This document shows positions 62,937 to 64,000 of a stretch of DNA of 64,000 nucleotides, piece after piece. The translations under genes were made by a program, and so were the position numbers. Under the pieces are notes generated by a model, which saw nothing but the letters and a program-made list of their open reading frames with translations, made no database searches and was not told the DNA's origin. Each line of letters starts with the position of its first letter. Position 1 is the first letter of the stretch. Origin of the DNA: Nioella sp. MMSF_3534 (lineage in GTDB: Bacteria; Pseudomonadota; Alphaproteobacteria; Rhodobacterales; Rhodobacteraceae); assembly GCF_030732985.1 (NCBI RefSeq), contig NZ_JASHJX010000003.1, forward strand, positions 62,001-126,000. Reading direction: 5' to 3'.

Positions 62937-63722
62937 TCAGAACAGCGGGCGGTTGCCGCGCAGGCAGGCCACGGACAGCTGCCGCGTCTGCGGGAAGTCG
63001 CCGTTGAAGTTCTCGTATTGCGTATGCAGCCGGTCAATCTCGCCACTGTCGAACAATTGCAGGATCTGCCCGTTCCACTGTGCCAGCAGATCGGGCCTCT
63101 GGCGTGACACCATGAAGGCCGCGCCCACAGGCGGCATCTCCATCCGGTCCACCTCGACCAGCATCTGTGCGGCCCCGGCCACGGTCTCTAGCGAGCGCGT
63201 GGTTCCAAAGACGGCATCCACCTGCCCGGACAGGGCGGCCTGCACCGCTGCCTCGGTCGTCTCATACACCGCCAGCCGCAGCCCCCGCTGCACAAGCGCC
63301 CATTCCTGTAGCGACCCGCGCACCGTGGCGATGGTGGCCGTGGTCACGTTCAAAGCGGGCGTGCGGGCATAGAACATCTCGTCCCGGCTTTGGAAATACA
63401 GCAGGGGGCAGGTCAGGTTGCCCATTTCCGCCCGTGCGGGCGTTGCCGCCAGACCGCCAATGGCGATATCGAGCGTGCCCTCGGATATCCCGCGCAGAAG
63501 CCCCGCCAGCGGGTGCATCTCCAACCGGCAATCCTGCCCAAGCCGCGCGCAGATCCGGGAGGCCACATCAACATCGAACCCGGTGATCTGCCCAAGGTTG
63601 TCGCGGTAGGCATAGGGCGGATAATCCTCGGACACGCCGATCACCACCGGCTGCGCGGCGGCGGCTGTGGTCCAGAGCATCAGGGACAGGGCGAGAAAAC
63701 GCAGAAGCTTCACGTAGGTCAT
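62937..63722 (-). CDS. Periplasmic substrate-binding protein (SBP family 3)
   Basis: A 261-residue protein with a signal peptide (ALSLMLWTTAAAA) and the SBP family 3 pattern: VVIGVSEDYPPYAYRDNLGQ, ITGFDVDVASRICARLG, LRGISEGTLDIAIGGLAAT and a later LVEVDRMEMPPVGAAFMVSR. Such proteins bind amino acids or related small solutes for ABC importers. No permease or ATPase gene is beside it in the window, so it may serve a distant transporter or act as a sensor ligand-binder. Confidence 0.87.
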   Translation of the reverse strand: MTYVKLLRFLALSLMLWTTAAAAQPVVIGVSEDYPPYAYRDNLGQITGFDVDVASRICARLGQDCRLEMHPLAGLLRGISEGTLDIAIGGLAATPARAEMGNLTCPLLYFQSRDEMFYARTPALNVTTATIATVRGSLQEWALVQRGLRLAVYETTEAAVQAALSGQVDAVFGTTRSLETVAGAAQMLVEVDRMEMPPVGAAFMVSRQRPDLLAQWNGQILQLFDSGEIDRLHTQYENFNGDFPQTRQLSVACLRGNRPLF

Positions 63723-63821
63723 TCAATTTCCTTGGGCTTGTGTCAAAACTGGATGTGCGCAAAGGCATGGCTCGTGAGCCTAGACCGCCCCTGACCGCAG
63801 GGCAATATCGCCCGCCCGGTC

Positions 63822-64000
63822 CTATTCGGCAGCCGAGACCGACGGAACAGCGGTGCCCTCCCTAGCCACCTGATCGAACAGCCAGTCGCGGAAGGCCCGG
63901 ATGATCGGGTCGCCTGCCCGGTCTTCGCGATACGCCACGGAATAGATGATCATCGGCATCGTCACGGTCTCGAACAGGCGCACCAGTCTGCCAGAGGCGA
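63822..64000 (-). CDS. LysR-type transcriptional regulator, C-terminal end
   Basis: The minus-strand frame is open from the end of the window to TAG at 63822-63824 and encodes 58 residues. It runs through SGRLVRLFETV, MIIYSVAYREDR and IIRAFRDWLFDQVARE. This is the usual end of GcvA-like LysR effector-binding domains, in which a GRLV-xx-F motif precedes a final helix FRDWL. The DNA-binding domain lies outside the window. The gene is upstream of the binding-protein gene on the same strand. Confidence 0.75.
   Translation of the reverse strand, partial: ASGRLVRLFETVTMPMIIYSVAYREDRAGDPIIRAFRDWLFDQVAREGTAVPSVSAAE

Noticed and set aside
62880-62940. Terminator after the solute-binding gene
   Set aside because: GC-rich complementary segments (CCCCGGATGC and GCATCCGG) exist, but the loop is long and no T-run follows, so I did not call it.

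Overview
The window looks like chromosomal DNA of a marine-type alphaproteobacterium of the order Rhodobacterales (Roseobacter group). Signs are the high GC content, an F1 ATP synthase operon lacking the F0 genes, a CarD regulator beside a 7Fe ferredoxin, an S4 protein and a SUV3-like helicase, an Hsp20-DUF1150 pair, Hint-domain proteins with RTX repeats, and short Rhodobacterales-style intergenic repeats. This assignment is inference from gene content. I saw no tRNA, rRNA, insertion sequence, phage gene or CRISPR array. Most of the window is core or housekeeping sequence; the gene edges and intergenic DNA hold most of the unusual signals.

Layout. 1-3.4 kb: the end of a LolC/E permease with lolD, an SCP2/hydrolase pair and an exported TPR protein. 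3.4-7.8 kb: SUV3-like helicase, S4 RNA-binding protein (no ordinary start codon), fdxA and carD. 7.8-12.3 kb: tandem perfect palindromes, cobS and cobT (late B12 synthesis), a CPA2 antiporter and an Lrp regulator. 12.3-17.7 kb: tyrosine-linked genes (hppD divergent from the Lrp gene, then hisC-tyrC), a sugar-isomerase-like cupin and an extensin-like protein. 17.7-24.5 kb: DUF2125, ChaC, and an operon of a MotA/TolQ-like channel, a 1046-residue coiled-coil OmpA protein and an NTF2-like protein. 24.5-28.7 kb: clpA, gloB and a methyltransferase. 28.7-34.3 kb: atpHAGDC and an H-type lectin. 34.3-42.6 kb: metal efflux, prs, a DsbA-like isomerase with a hydrolase, the ribF-ycgN-ltaE operon, a MaoC hydratase, a HAD phosphatase and an exported protein.

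42.7-48.1 kb: a family II pyrophosphatase, a ferric-reductase-like flavoprotein, a PAS-GAF-GGDEF cyclase and an RTX-Hint protein. 48.1-50.4 kb: groES-groEL under CIRCE control. 50.4-57.4 kb: DUF2585, an orphan phnM, EamA, NUDIX, an exported lipase-like protein, purE-purK, DUF465 and Hsp20-DUF1150. 57.4-64 kb: an exported probable outer-membrane protein, a second Hint protein, a sulfate-activation enzyme with an N-terminal MarR-type domain, an exported ankyrin protein, a periplasmic binding protein and the end of a LysR regulator.

Most notable: (1) a MarR-like winged-helix domain joined in frame to ATP sulfurylase/APS kinase, with a palindrome just upstream; (2) a MotA/MotB-like ion-channel pair whose OmpA partner carries a giant alanine-rich coiled coil with a recent 28-residue tandem duplication; (3) two clusters of perfect 20-nt palindromes between convergent genes, predicted to fold into multi-hairpin junctions; (4) two further dispersed intergenic repeat families; (5) an S4-domain gene whose only plausible start is CTG in a CTGA stop/start overlap.
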